Position numbers and translations under genes: made by a program
Assembly: GCA_910584865.1 (NCBI GenBank)
Contig: CAJUCE010000011.1
Coordinates: forward strand, 1 to 64,000
Source: an uncultured Acetatifactor sp.
Lineage (GTDB): Bacteria > Bacillota > Clostridia > Lachnospirales > Lachnospiraceae
Direction of reading: 5' to 3'
DNA: 64,000 nucleotides
Part shown: positions 26,551-35,740 of the stretch, one piece after another
Layout: each line of letters opens with the position of its first letter
Position numbering within the stretch: position 1 is the stretch's first letter
The notes under the pieces: generated by a model
Seen by the model: the letters and a program-made list of their open reading frames with translations, nothing else
What the model was told of the DNA's origin: nothing
The model's database searches: none

Positions 26551-28422
26551 TTACCGCCCTCCTGCCCTGCCCATATAGAGCATCTTGTATTCCGGGATCT
26601 CGAAGCTGATATGCAGCCGTTTGGCTCCCACCATAAACAGGGCATGTCCCCGCTTCCTTGCCAGCAGCAGTTCCTGCTCCGCCTCCGTCAGATCGTAGAG
26701 GTCTGCGGTCTCTTTCAGGTTCTTGCCGTCCGTCCCCATCAGCACCTTATAGCAGGGGATGTCAAGGAGCGCCTGCCCGTACTGCTTGATGCTCTCGCTC
26801 AAAAAATCCACTATGCTGTGGGAGATGATTGCCAACGCGCCCTCGTATTTCCTCGCCCTCTTCATCACATTCCTGAGATACACAAGGGACTGGGGCACCT
26901 TCTGGTCAATCATCAGGTACGCCTCGTCACAGATCAGGAGCACACGTTCCTCCCTGTTCCGGCTCATCTGTTCCCAGCACCAGGTCAGGATATTGAAATA
27001 CTGCGTCCGTTTGATATGGTCGCTGGTCTCCTGCAGGGCATTGGTATCCAGCACAATGATGGAACCGCTGTCGTTATCCGCCTCTGTGCCGTCCTTAATG
27101 CTGCTCTTGCCGTTCCAGATAAAACTGTCGGAGCCCTCTGCGATATCGTATAAAAGCAAGGCCAGATCTGCATACACCTGACGGTCGGCCTCTTCCTCCG
27201 CCTTTTTCTGCACCAGCTGATAAAGGTCGGAAAAAACAGGAAAATCCTCCGCTTTCAAAAGGGAAATATCCGTCTCCCAGACAATGCCGAAATTCCGGTA
27301 CAGTTCAATCAGACATTTCTTCAGCACTGCCCGCTGCATATCCGTGATGGACGGGATATAGAGGTTGAAAAAAATCTCCAGGTTCTTCATATGCATGGCC
27401 AGCTCACTGAGCTGGCCATTGCCAGGCTCATTCATCCCATACCCCTCATCCCGATACAGGCGGTCGGCCTCCTTCTCCTGCTCGTCATCACGGGGCGATG
27501 GCCGGACCTGCAGGGGGTTGATCATGCCTGCGGAACCGCCCACAGCGTTGATCCAGTCCCCATTCAGATTGAAGCACAGGTCTCTGTACTCGGATTCCGG
27601 GTCTACTACAAGGATTTTCGTGCCTTTCATAAACTCGGACAGGATGATATGCTTGATGGCCGTGGACTTGCCCACGCCGGAATTCCCCATGATGACAAAG
27701 TTGCTGTTAGTGCGGTCTCCGCCCCGGCGCCAGGTATCCACAATCACCAGGCCGCCGTTTCTATCCTGGGCAAAGTAGTATCCCTCCCCGTCATTGAACC
27801 CGCTGCTGGCAAAGGGAAAGCCGCCTACAAAAGTGGAGATTGGCACGATTCTTTGCAGGATGCTCTCAATCTTGGCATTCGTGGGAAAGGACGGGGAGAT
27901 GTGCCGGAAGCTCTCTTTCTGCAGATTGGGAATCACCCGCATCTTGCACTTCATGACGCTCACCATGCTCTCCGCACGGCGGCACACTTTCTTGAAAGTC
28001 TTTTCGTCCTTTGCTATGGGCATGACCGATACGCTCATCAGCCCTACGGTCTCGCCCTCCCGGTCAATCTGCATGATGATCTTCTCCCCGTCATCGGCAG
28101 CCTTTTCCGCCCGCTGTCTGGACAAAGGGTCTCTGGCTCCCTCCGCCAGCCCCCTCTGCTGCACCACACTCCGGGAGATGGCATTGATCAGGGTGGCATT
28201 ATCCACCGGCCTCCATCCAATGGAAACGATGGTGGACGGGATATTCGTGATACGGGAGAGCCATTCCGCCTCTACTTTCTGGGGATAGCGGATAATCCCG
28301 TACACCTTTCCCATATTCTCCCCCAGGTCAAGGCCGTTCTTGGAAAAGCCCAGCCCTACCGGGGTGATGACGTTCAGCAGGGCATTGTTCCTTGTCTCCT
28401 GCACGTTTTCTCGTTTCAGCAT
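26551..28422 (-). CDS. virB4: VirB4-type conjugation ATPase
   Basis: A 623-residue ATPase of the VirB4/TraE group. The N-terminal ~230 residues carry the linker domain; Walker A is MGNSGVGKSTA (~245-255), followed by ILVVDPESEYRDL. Walker B is VLLICDEAYLMID (~495). RGHALFMVGA near the end is typical. It powers pilus or channel assembly at the inner face of the membrane. Family members are usually longer; here the N-terminal part seems supplied by the separate upstream gene at 28481-29164. Confidence 0.92.
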   Translation of the reverse strand: MLKRENVQETRNNALLNVITPVGLGFSKNGLDLGENMGKVYGIIRYPQKVEAEWLSRITNIPSTIVSIGWRPVDNATLINAISRSVVQQRGLAEGARDPLSRQRAEKAADDGEKIIMQIDREGETVGLMSVSVMPIAKDEKTFKKVCRRAESMVSVMKCKMRVIPNLQKESFRHISPSFPTNAKIESILQRIVPISTFVGGFPFASSGFNDGEGYYFAQDRNGGLVIVDTWRRGGDRTNSNFVIMGNSGVGKSTAIKHIILSEFMKGTKILVVDPESEYRDLCFNLNGDWINAVGGSAGMINPLQVRPSPRDDEQEKEADRLYRDEGYGMNEPGNGQLSELAMHMKNLEIFFNLYIPSITDMQRAVLKKCLIELYRNFGIVWETDISLLKAEDFPVFSDLYQLVQKKAEEEADRQVYADLALLLYDIAEGSDSFIWNGKSSIKDGTEADNDSGSIIVLDTNALQETSDHIKRTQYFNILTWCWEQMSRNREERVLLICDEAYLMIDQKVPQSLVYLRNVMKRARKYEGALAIISHSIVDFLSESIKQYGQALLDIPCYKVLMGTDGKNLKETADLYDLTEAEQELLLARKRGHALFMVGAKRLHISFEIPEYKMLYMGRAGGR

Positions 28423-28480
28423 AAAGTTCCTCCTGCTCTTTCCTCATGAATACATTCACTTGACGTTTTCTGTCCTGCCT

Positions 28481-29164
28481 TTAATGCTCCAAAGTCGGGA
28501 TGGCTGCGGAAAACTCCGTATCTTCCAGATGGGTATAGGACGGATTGTGGACCAGGTTCAAAAGACGCACGATCTCTTTCTCTCCCAGTACATCACAGGG
28601 AATGCCGCACCCGGAAAACTTCTCCGAGAACAGCATGGCCCGCTTTGACAGTTCCTTCTCTGCCCCTTCCTCTGCCCTCTCCCAAAGAGACACATAGAAC
28701 TGCCGTTCCACAATCTCCCCGGACAGGGCAAAGCCGGACATCTGCAGAATCTCCTGCCGGAGAAGTTCCTTCCGCCTGTCATCCGCTTCTTTCAGCATGG
28801 ACTGCATATCCGTGATGACCGGGGAGATATCCACCGGCCGGCTCACTGCCAGGAACTTGAAGGGATACTGGATATCCGACAATTCTGCCGTCAGCTGACG
28901 GATCAGGCTGTTCTTCTCAGTCTTGCTGTACAGGTCAATGCTGATGGAGTGGATACGCACAAAAGTAAGAATCAGCCCGTCCGTGGTGTAAAGGTATCTG
29001 TCCTGAATATCCCTAACATTGATGAACTCCTGGGCCGTCTGTATGGCAAGGCTCTCCCCGCCGTCTTTGTGTTTCGGTCTGCCGTGTTTCAGTACAATCA
29101 GCAAAAGGCCGCCTCCCAAAAGGGTGACGGCCAGCATGATGATCGGAAAAATAAGTCCTTCCAT
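28481..29164 (-). CDS. VirB4 partner with N-terminal membrane helix
   Basis: A ~227-residue protein: MEGLIFPIIMLAVTLLGGGL gives one membrane helix, followed by a soluble domain (VRDIQDRYLYTTDGLILTFV, LIRQLTAELSDIQYPFKFLA) like the N-terminal domain of VirB4/TraC ATPases. It directly precedes virB4, suggesting a split VirB4. AGGAGAG precedes the ATG at 29164; the longer frame to 29230 would run through three hairpins. It is likely a membrane anchor of the VirB4 complex. Confidence 0.75.
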   Translation of the reverse strand: MEGLIFPIIMLAVTLLGGGLLLIVLKHGRPKHKDGGESLAIQTAQEFINVRDIQDRYLYTTDGLILTFVRIHSISIDLYSKTEKNSLIRQLTAELSDIQYPFKFLAVSRPVDISPVITDMQSMLKEADDRRKELLRQEILQMSGFALSGEIVERQFYVSLWERAEEGAEKELSKRAMLFSEKFSGCGIPCDVLGEKEIVRLLNLVHNPSYTHLEDTEFSAAIPTLEH

Positions 29165-29187
29165 GATTCGCTCTCCTATCTGCTTTC

Positions 29188-29296
29188 CCAGACATTTATA
29201 ATAGTCTGGAAGAATGCCCGCACTTGGCATTCTTCTGTGTGCAGCTTAGATTTTCTTAGTCAGCGTACTTTGCTGGCTTAGAAAATCTTTGCACAC
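29188..29296 (-). promoter_or_regulatory. Three consecutive hairpins in the leader of the VirB4 block
   Basis: CCAGAC/GTCTGG (29188-29209), GAAGAATGCC/GGCATTCTTC (29209-29235) and a long hairpin (29237-29296) with stems GTGTGC/GCACAC, AGATTTTCT/AGAAAATCT and CAGC/GCTG fill nearly the entire gap between two genes. No T-tract follows, so an RNA processing, stability or attenuation role is more likely than plain termination. The AGATTTTCT/AGAAAATCT stem recurs at 11284-11324. Confidence 0.6.
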
Positions 29297-29298
29297 TG

Positions 29299-29934
29299 TT
29301 ATCGTTCCATTTCCTCCTGCCCGCTCTCCGGTTCCTCCTGTTCCAACATCTCCCGGTATCTGTGGCGCTGTTCCTCTGCCTGCGGGGAATCCAGATATTC
29401 GGAAAGCCGCATACTGGCACGGGCATCCTCCAGCTTCTCCGTAAGGCCGGTGCTGTTATGGTAGACAGCCAGAAGTTCATTAAAATCTGTGATACCGTTC
29501 TTTTCTCCATACTCCAGCAGTCGCCTAACATTCTCCAGCCCTTTGTCAATGTCTATGGAATAGCTGCCCATAGCGTGATACCAGGGACAGTTGGGATTGT
29601 ACTCCAAAATGCACTGGTTTTCCTCCACATCAAGGGTAATCCACATTTCCAGCTGCTTTCCTTTGGCATAGGTATCCTCATAAGCACCCACTTCTCCCGG
29701 CTCAATCCTCGCAAAAAACATATCCCCGTCCGGCAGACGTCCCTCCTGATAGCCGCCGTCATAGTCCAGATGCCCAAAGATATGTGCAAGCGCCGGATTC
29801 CCCGGTAATTGTTTTTGAATCTCCATGGCCTGCCACAGCCGCAAAAGGGGCGACAGGGAATTTGCCCCGTAATGGGCATAAAAGTGAGTTTCCTTTCCAG
29901 CCTCTTTCAGACAATAAACTGCCCGGTTTCCCAT
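29299..29934 (-). CDS. Conserved hypothetical element protein
   Basis: A 211-residue soluble protein with no motif I can name. It has a mixed N-terminal domain (SLSPLLRLWQAMEIQ, FGHLDYDGGYQEGRLPDG, LEYNPNCPWYHAMGSYSID) and a strongly charged Glu/Arg-rich C-terminal tail (RHRYREMLEQEEPESGQEEM). GGAGGTATGT precedes the ATG. It sits between the large secreted protein and the VirB4 block, so it may be an element accessory factor. Confidence 0.6.
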   Translation of the reverse strand: MGNRAVYCLKEAGKETHFYAHYGANSLSPLLRLWQAMEIQKQLPGNPALAHIFGHLDYDGGYQEGRLPDGDMFFARIEPGEVGAYEDTYAKGKQLEMWITLDVEENQCILEYNPNCPWYHAMGSYSIDIDKGLENVRRLLEYGEKNGITDFNELLAVYHNSTGLTEKLEDARASMRLSEYLDSPQAEEQRHRYREMLEQEEPESGQEEMER

Positions 29935-29945
29935 ACATACCTCCG

Positions 29946-31658
29946 CTATTTAATTGGGCAGATATGCCAGTCATCATACAAGGAACCTCTGACCGTCAGC
30001 GCATCCGTCAAGTTAATCTGCAGCATCCCCGCCGGGGTCCAGGCATCCAGCACCTCCACATAGGTGGCATACCGCCCGTTGGGATACCATACCGGAGAAA
30101 AATGCACCGGTCGGCCATAGGTGCTGTAGGGGTTCACCTGAAATTCAAAGCTGCTGGAATAGCCGGAATCTTTCCGTTTCAGGAGCCGCCAGTATTCCCC
30201 GTAATCAAATTCCGGAAAGTAGGCCACCACGTTCTGCGCCCCGGTGATATGCCCGCTGGGTGCCGAGGAACTGACACGGGCGTAAGCCTCGGCGTTCAGC
30301 CCGTACCCGCTCTTCATGGTCTTACCCGATGCGGTAGGGTTTTTGGCATCCGGCTTTGTGGCAAAGACGGCGCTTAAGGATGCAGAATAGGACTTCCAGG
30401 CATATTCCCACCACCCATGGTCGCACCAATATCCATTGTCTGCCCCATCCTCGTCAATATCGCTGTGCCATACCCAGTGTGCATGCCACCAGCAGTCCCA
30501 CTCGCCCCAGGTGAGATAGGTCACATTCTGCTTGCCCGGCGCTGACGGAATGGAAAACCCGTCATTCCGGTCGTCCGCCTGGGGGTCCGGGGGCGGGTTG
30601 TCGTCCATATCCACAATCAGCGCCCTTATCTGCCCGGTGCTGGTGCCGCAGTTGCTGGAAATGGCAATGGTCACTTCCCCTGGTTCGGAAGGCGTATGCC
30701 ATTTCACCCAGGCAAGCTGGGAGCCGTTCTCCGGGATATAAATGTTGTTGTGGGAATACGTCCGTCCACCCACCGTAAATCTGGCCCAGGCAGGGTCATC
30801 CGGCGTCTTCTTCCCTCCTGCAGACAGCCTGACCGCTATGATCACGTCCGTATCCACCCGGTATACCTGGTCATAATTTACCACCGTCTCCGGCGCTTTC
30901 TTGTAGCTGATGATGCCAATCCCCAGAATGGAGACCATCTCCTGGGCTGTCCGTGCGCTCCCCCTTGGGCCTGTCCATGCAGCAAACCCCAGGTCGTCCC
31001 GTTCCAGGAACAGGGCAAGGGCATGGTTCTGCATGACCACTGTGGGGAAATGATAGCTCAAGTCCCCGCCCGTCATCTGGCAGTAGAGCCCTGCCTCCGT
31101 GGTGGTCATGGCAAAGTATAAGTGCTGGTACACCAGATAGATGATGGGTTCGATGACCAGCTTGTACTTCCCCTGCTCGATATCCCCAAAGGGAATGCCA
31201 GTGTCATTTGCCACCATCACCGCTGCCGCCTCGGAGCAGAAATACTGCCGGATGGCCGGGATGCTGGCCTTCCTGCTGTTGCCGGAAATGATCTGGGGGA
31301 TGGGAGCCGCCGGTTTCCGACAAACATAACCGCCCACCTGCGGAGACAGCCCCGCACCGTTCCTGTAATCCATCTTGCACACTTTCCCGAAATGGCAGAT
31401 GGTGGAGGACAAGCCGCCCACGTCCACGTTGGTATAATCCACCGGCACGCTCACCCTCTGCCCGCTCTGGGCATCCACCACAGTGACCCGCACCCCGTCA
31501 TAGCCCACATCCGGCCAGTAATAGCCATCCTTGCCATGGCTCAGGCTGCCTCCGCCGCCATCCACGTTGCCGCTGCCCGCTGCGTTGGCCGGGACTGCTG
31601 AAATCAGGCACATCATAAAAAGCAGCATAAGCGCTGCCATTCTTTTTAACTGTTTCAT
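29946..31658 (-). CDS. Large secreted Trp-rich protein of the transfer region
   Basis: About 570 residues with a clear signal peptide (MKQLKRMAALMLLFMMCLIS, then AVPANAAGSG, cleavage near ANA-A). After a Gly/Ser linker come long strand-rich segments. A Trp cluster lies near residues 390-430 (TWGEWDCWWHAHWVWHSD and DHGWWEYAW). The frame is open to 31784, but a terminator at 31726-31766 lies inside that extension, so a start near 31658 or 31670 is preferred. Its position between T4SS and Tad-like pilus genes suggests a surface adhesin or mating-pair factor. Confidence 0.65.
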   Translation of the reverse strand: MKQLKRMAALMLLFMMCLISAVPANAAGSGNVDGGGGSLSHGKDGYYWPDVGYDGVRVTVVDAQSGQRVSVPVDYTNVDVGGLSSTICHFGKVCKMDYRNGAGLSPQVGGYVCRKPAAPIPQIISGNSRKASIPAIRQYFCSEAAAVMVANDTGIPFGDIEQGKYKLVIEPIIYLVYQHLYFAMTTTEAGLYCQMTGGDLSYHFPTVVMQNHALALFLERDDLGFAAWTGPRGSARTAQEMVSILGIGIISYKKAPETVVNYDQVYRVDTDVIIAVRLSAGGKKTPDDPAWARFTVGGRTYSHNNIYIPENGSQLAWVKWHTPSEPGEVTIAISSNCGTSTGQIRALIVDMDDNPPPDPQADDRNDGFSIPSAPGKQNVTYLTWGEWDCWWHAHWVWHSDIDEDGADNGYWCDHGWWEYAWKSYSASLSAVFATKPDAKNPTASGKTMKSGYGLNAEAYARVSSSAPSGHITGAQNVVAYFPEFDYGEYWRLLKRKDSGYSSSFEFQVNPYSTYGRPVHFSPVWYPNGRYATYVEVLDAWTPAGMLQINLTDALTVRGSLYDDWHICPIK

Positions 31659-31725
31659 CCATCCTCTCATTCTGCCGCTGTAAGCGGCGTTTCCGTCTGC
31701 AAAGAGCCTCTTCCTGCACATACAA

Positions 31726-31766
31726 AAAGGGCATGGACCCTTTTTCGATCCATGCCTTTCCGTATT
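31726..31766 (-). terminator. Terminator upstream of the secreted-protein gene
   Basis: On the minus strand GGCATGGATC and GGTCCATGCC pair with one wobble around a short A-rich loop and are followed by CTTTTTG. It would end the transcript from the Tad-like block before the large secreted-protein gene. Confidence 0.65.
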
Positions 31767-31809
31767 CTTTGTGTATTCTGACAATCAATCTGAGGTGCTG
31801 CAGGTTTTT

Positions 31810-32439
31810 CTACTGCATCGTCCCGATCTGCTTGTCCCAGTCTCCATCCGTGTGGGAAGTCCCCTGCTCATTGGGACCGGAACTTTCTATGTAGCCGAAC
31901 CCCGGCACATAGACCGCTCCTGCCGGATTGGTGTCCCCGCCCTGTGGCTGGTTCTCCTGGGGCTGTGTATGCTCCGGCTGGCAGTTGCCGTCCCCGTCCG
32001 GGTTCTCCACCGCTGCGGCGCTGTCTGCTTCTGCTGGCGGTGCTGCAGGTGGCACGGCATCTTTCGGAGACTGGGGATTTCCGTCTGTGCGAACCGGCTG
32101 GGCTTCTGCCGAAACCGTGACGGTTTCTTCCCCGCTGGTTTCCTCTGTGGACGGTTCCTCTGTCTCCGGCAGTGTTTCGGTCTGTCCCGTTTCTGCTGCC
32201 GGCTCTCTTCCCTGCTCTGACTCAGATTCTGTTTCCCTCTCCGGCTCCATGATTCCGGTGGTGTCAATCTCCGGGACTGTCACCGTTGTTTCCGTTTCCG
32301 GCACCTCCGGCTCCACCATAGGCAGTTCTGCCATTCCCATTGTCCCCATATGCCAGACAAGACCGGCGGCCAGGCACACCGCCAGAACCGACAGGATGAT
32401 GATGGCAACGCGCTTTTTATTCTTATAATTCTTGTTCAT
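31810..32439 (-). CDS. Membrane-anchored acidic Pro/Thr-rich protein
   Basis: A 209-residue protein with an N-terminal helix (VAIIILSVLAVCLAAGLVW), then a low-complexity extracellular region rich in Pro, Glu, Thr and Ser (TETTVTVPEIDTTG, TETLPETEEPSTEETSGEE) and a conserved-looking end (AGAVYVPGFGYIESSGPNEQ). It resembles DUF6550-type proteins of Clostridia elements, a recollection I cannot check. GTGAGG precedes the ATG. It could be a spacer crossing the wall. Confidence 0.65.
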   Translation of the reverse strand: MNKNYKNKKRVAIIILSVLAVCLAAGLVWHMGTMGMAELPMVEPEVPETETTVTVPEIDTTGIMEPERETESESEQGREPAAETGQTETLPETEEPSTEETSGEETVTVSAEAQPVRTDGNPQSPKDAVPPAAPPAEADSAAAVENPDGDGNCQPEHTQPQENQPQGGDTNPAGAVYVPGFGYIESSGPNEQGTSHTDGDWDKQIGTMQ

Positions 32440-32593
32440 AAATGGACCTCACTTTCATTTTCTTTTTGGAATGAATGGTTCGGCCCTATTTACCCAAATC
32501 CTCTACCCGATTCCATTATAAGCGGACTCTCTCTGCGCGTCCAGGCTTTTTTCGGAATCCTCGGGATTTCCTTGGGATTGCCTTGGAATCCCC

Positions 32594-33220
32594 TTAGAAT
32601 TTGGGCATATAGGCCGCCTTTGTCCGCAGTTCCATGGTCAGGGACGGAACCACTCCCCACCCAAAAGACATAGGTATCTCAATAGTGATCCGTGCGTCCG
32701 CCTCAAAGTTCCTGGATGCATTCCCCGGCGCCAGCCCTGTATTGCTGATTTCCACCCGCAGGCCTGAGAGCCTGTACTCGTAACCGCCATCCTGCTCCTT
32801 TACATGGTAGCTGCCGTCCCTCTCTGTCCCCAGCAGGCTGTCCAGACGGTGATACACATCGTCATAGTCCAGATCCTCCACCCACTGCTCCCCGGAAAGC
32901 CGGTAGCCGCCGGAATATCCTTCCCGCAGCCCCCGGTAAGTCTCGTCATAGTTGGTGGTCGCTACACTGATGACCGCCTGCTGGAGTCCGTCCCGCACTC
33001 CCTGGGCAATGATCACCAGACGGAAAAGCTCCGACATGGCGCAGACCAGGAACAGGAGCCCCAGGATAAGGGCAATAATGGTCGGAGTGGAATTTCCGCT
33101 TTTATCCCTCGCAAGCGCTTTTCCACGGGAAGACATGGCCTTGCCCCTGAATCCCTTTCTTCCTCCATCTTTTCCCTTTTTTCTCCCATGCAGAAATTTC
33201 TCTGATTGGTTCTTCTTCAA
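32594..33220 (-). CDS. TadE/F-like pseudopilin
   Basis: A 208-residue protein. A very basic cytoplasmic N-terminus (~40 residues) leads to one hydrophobic helix (PTIIALILGLLFLVCAMSEL) and an extracytoplasmic strand-rich domain ending KAAYMPKF. This is the layout of TadE/TadF pseudopilins, which join Flp-type pili. The start is probably TTG 33220, behind GGGGGTGATGG. It follows the DUF4320-like gene and the tadB/tadC pair. Confidence 0.65.
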   Translation of the reverse strand: MKKNQSEKFLHGRKKGKDGGRKGFRGKAMSSRGKALARDKSGNSTPTIIALILGLLFLVCAMSELFRLVIIAQGVRDGLQQAVISVATTNYDETYRGLREGYSGGYRLSGEQWVEDLDYDDVYHRLDSLLGTERDGSYHVKEQDGGYEYRLSGLRVEISNTGLAPGNASRNFEADARITIEIPMSFGWGVVPSLTMELRTKAAYMPKF

Positions 33221-33235
33221 GTTCCATCACCCCCG

Positions 33236-33718
33236 TCACTTATAATAGACTTCCGATTTGCCGGATGCCTTTGCCCGTATCTGAATGGGGAAGGAGCCGA
33301 AGAAAAAGAACCCGATGTCCACGGTATCTGTCAGGGTCACGGAAATGTCACCGTTCAGCTGCACCCGGCTTCCGCTGAAATAGTCACAGTCCCACTCAAT
33401 CTGCGGATCCAGGCCGGTCTGCTGGCGCATGGCGCTGATGCGGGATGATACATTGGTCCCTCCTACAATCTCCGCCTCCCGGACAATCTCCGCCGCAAAG
33501 AGGTCAAGCTGCTGCTTCGTGGTAAAGACAGGGAGAAAGCTGACAGCCAACGCCACCACCAGCATCAGGCACAGGATGCCGATGGCGACATCTATATACC
33601 CCTCTCCCCGCCTTGATCTCAAAATCCGCCTGAGCACGTTCTCGCCTCCCCTGTCTGCCCTTTTCGGCCATCCTGCCGGCCAGAGAAGGGTATCCTGTTT
33701 TAAATTTGTTTTTGACAT
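33236..33718 (-). CDS. TadE-like minor pilin, DUF4320-like
   Basis: A 160-residue protein: basic N-terminus with RRGEGYIDVAIGILCLMLVV, where the Gly/Glu before the helix resembles a class III prepilin cleavage site, then a hydrophobic helix and a soluble domain (AEIVREAEIVGGTNVSSRIS, VTLTDTVDIGFFFFGSF). It looks like DUF4320 proteins found beside Tad-like genes in Clostridia elements. It is probably processed by the prepilin peptidase at 40022-40618. AAAGGAG precedes the ATG. Confidence 0.7.
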   Translation of the reverse strand: MSKTNLKQDTLLWPAGWPKRADRGGENVLRRILRSRRGEGYIDVAIGILCLMLVVALAVSFLPVFTTKQQLDLFAAEIVREAEIVGGTNVSSRISAMRQQTGLDPQIEWDCDYFSGSRVQLNGDISVTLTDTVDIGFFFFGSFPIQIRAKASGKSEVYYK

Positions 33719-33729
33719 GTTACACTCCT

Positions 33730-34605
33730 TTAGAAAATCCCCGACATGGTGCCAAGAATCTGATACCCCATCACCCCCATGTACAGCAGGAGCATGCAGC
33801 CCAACAGCAGGAAAGAGTACCTCCGTATCTTCGGCGGCCGCTCCATTGCCAGCTTTTTCAGCCGCTGCAGTTCCAGCTGCTTCATGTCATGGCTGAGCAT
33901 CCGGAAAAACGCCACGCCGTCATCGCCGCGCAGGACACCAATGAGACCTCTCACTACATCGCTAAGCTGCGCACTGGATACTCTCGCTTCAAACCTGGTC
34001 AACGCTCCCTCAAAATTCCCGGTACGCATATCCGCCACCGTGATGGCAAGCTCGTTTTTCAAAGCCGCCCCCGCGTTCTTCTGATAGGTCTCCAGCATGG
34101 AGAGCACATCCCGGCTGGCCTGCAGTTCCTGAGTCAGCGTTGCCACAAACCGGGGCAGCTCGTACTCAATCTCCTCCCTCCTGGCCGTAATCTTCTTTTC
34201 CGCCTTATTGCTCTCGGAAAAGTAAATCCCGATACCAGCGATAACAAAGGCAGGGGAGAGAATGGGCGCAATTAACAGGCAGGGTATGACACCTAAAAAC
34301 ACCAGCCCGGCCTTCACCATGGCAAGGGAAACATACTGCTCCGCTGTCAAAGGAATCTCTGCTGATTTCAAAGTAGCGGTCAGCTTCCTCCGTCTGTAAT
34401 CATCCATAGGCAGCACCTTTGCCAGCTTGGATGCCAGTTCCATCAACACGGCATCAGAATTTTTCGCCTGCTTTTTGTTCTTCTTCACGGTATTTATGAC
34501 CGCCTTTGTCGCCCGATAGGTGGGCACATGGAATACTGCCGCCAGAACCAGGTACAGCCCCATGGCAAAAAACAGGGCAAAGAAAAGTAAGATCAGATTG
34601 TGCAT
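33730..34605 (-). CDS. tadC: TadC-like pilus assembly membrane protein
   Basis: A 291-residue membrane protein with a type II secretion F-domain layout: N-terminal helix (LFFALFFAMGLYLVLAAVF), a helix pair (GLVFLGVIPCLLIAPILSPA), a cytoplasmic helical domain (ELPRFVATLTQELQASRDVL, GALTRFEARVSSAQLSDVVR) and a last helix (RYSFLLLGCMLLLYMGVMGY). Partner of TadB in the inner membrane platform that works with the CpaF ATPase. GGGAGGAGAAT precedes the ATG. It follows tadB closely. Confidence 0.82.
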   Translation of the reverse strand: MHNLILLFFALFFAMGLYLVLAAVFHVPTYRATKAVINTVKKNKKQAKNSDAVLMELASKLAKVLPMDDYRRRKLTATLKSAEIPLTAEQYVSLAMVKAGLVFLGVIPCLLIAPILSPAFVIAGIGIYFSESNKAEKKITARREEIEYELPRFVATLTQELQASRDVLSMLETYQKNAGAALKNELAITVADMRTGNFEGALTRFEARVSSAQLSDVVRGLIGVLRGDDGVAFFRMLSHDMKQLELQRLKKLAMERPPKIRRYSFLLLGCMLLLYMGVMGYQILGTMSGIF

Positions 34606-34638
34606 ATTCTCCTCCCAGGTGAAACACTTTTCACCTTT

Positions 34639-35571
34639 CTACCGTTTGTACTCAATGGGCCTTGTATGCCTTGCCACCGCCGCCACGGAAACAAAGATCG
34701 CTCCGCCGCAGACTGCCAGCAGGATCTTCCCGAACTCTGTAAACATCAGTGTGTGATACCATTCCTGATTGAGAAAATACATCAGCGGGATGCTGCCCAG
34801 AAGCAGGACCACCATGGTGATGTACTCCTTTACCGGCTCCATCAACAACAAATTCAGTTCCGCAGACACCACCCGCATATCGGACAGCTTCGCCACAATG
34901 GGCGGCAGGGTGGATTTTAAGTTATAATCGTCCTGGCAGGCAATCACGGCATCCACCCATTCATGGAACACCCCATTGTCAATCCCCGGCTTCATCTGCT
35001 CCAGCGCCTCTTTCAAGTTGGAGTTGATGAGTTTGGCCTGCAAAAGAAAGTTCCGGAACACCTCCGCCACAGGCGGGTTCAAGTAGGGCTGGTTCTCCTC
35101 TATGGCGCGGATAATGGTATTCTTTCCCCGCAGATAGCTGGTGGTGATGATGGAAAGGGCTGTTTCCAGTTCCGTGCCTACCTGCTTTTTATGCCGCCCT
35201 GCCGTGAACTTCACATAGTAAAAGGGGAGCAGGGCAAGGCCGGCCGCCAGCACCGGGACCATGTAAGTATTCTTCATGGTGAGCGCCATAAGGACACCCA
35301 CAACAAACAGGAGCATGGACAGGACGCAGAGCATGGAGAACATGCCGCTTTTTCCTGTCACCCGCAGGACTTCCTTTGTTTCCAGGAATAAGTGTTTCAG
35401 TCCTCTGGGCTTCCTGCTCTTCCGGCTCTGCTCAATCCGGCTTTTCAGAGTCTGCTTTTCCGGCTTTATAAATGCCGACAGCCCTTCCAGAAAAGAAAAA
35501 GGCGACAGCCGGAGCATGAGAAAGCACCCCGTCACCGCCAGTAAAAACGCTATCGTTACCAGTGTTGTCAA
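34639..35571 (-). CDS. tadB: TadB-like pilus assembly membrane protein
   Basis: A 310-residue platform protein. Helices lie at the N-terminus (TIAFLLAVTGCFLML), mid (MFSMLCVLSMLLFVVGVLMA) and C-terminus (YITMVVLLLGSIPLMYFLNQ). The soluble domain has LETALSIITTSYLRGKNTII and NSNLKEALEQMKPGI, as in F-domain proteins. The start is TTG 35571 behind AAGGAGGG. Together with TadC and CpaF it makes the core of a Tad/Flp-type machine. Confidence 0.8.
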   Translation of the reverse strand: MTTLVTIAFLLAVTGCFLMLRLSPFSFLEGLSAFIKPEKQTLKSRIEQSRKSRKPRGLKHLFLETKEVLRVTGKSGMFSMLCVLSMLLFVVGVLMALTMKNTYMVPVLAAGLALLPFYYVKFTAGRHKKQVGTELETALSIITTSYLRGKNTIIRAIEENQPYLNPPVAEVFRNFLLQAKLINSNLKEALEQMKPGIDNGVFHEWVDAVIACQDDYNLKSTLPPIVAKLSDMRVVSAELNLLLMEPVKEYITMVVLLLGSIPLMYFLNQEWYHTLMFTEFGKILLAVCGGAIFVSVAAVARHTRPIEYKR

Positions 35572-35740
35572 TCGTTGATTCCCTCCTTTTCGCTTTCATA
35601 ATCCTTGTATCATTTTTTCCGTTTTATATTCTGTCAGAAGTTCTCTGGTTATCTTTTCAGACACCGCTTCATGATGGCATACCCTTGTTTCCGGCATCAA
35701 GCCTGCCTAAACGGCAATGCCGCTTTCCGGCTTCTTCCTG

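Noticed and set aside
27391..28449. A 352-codon plus-strand ORF opposite virB4
   Set aside because: It mirrors the conserved VirB4 coding frame and has no recognisable domain.
30532..31601. Long plus-strand ORFs across the secreted-protein gene
   Set aside because: They are shadows of the minus-strand gene, with biased composition and no ribosome sites.
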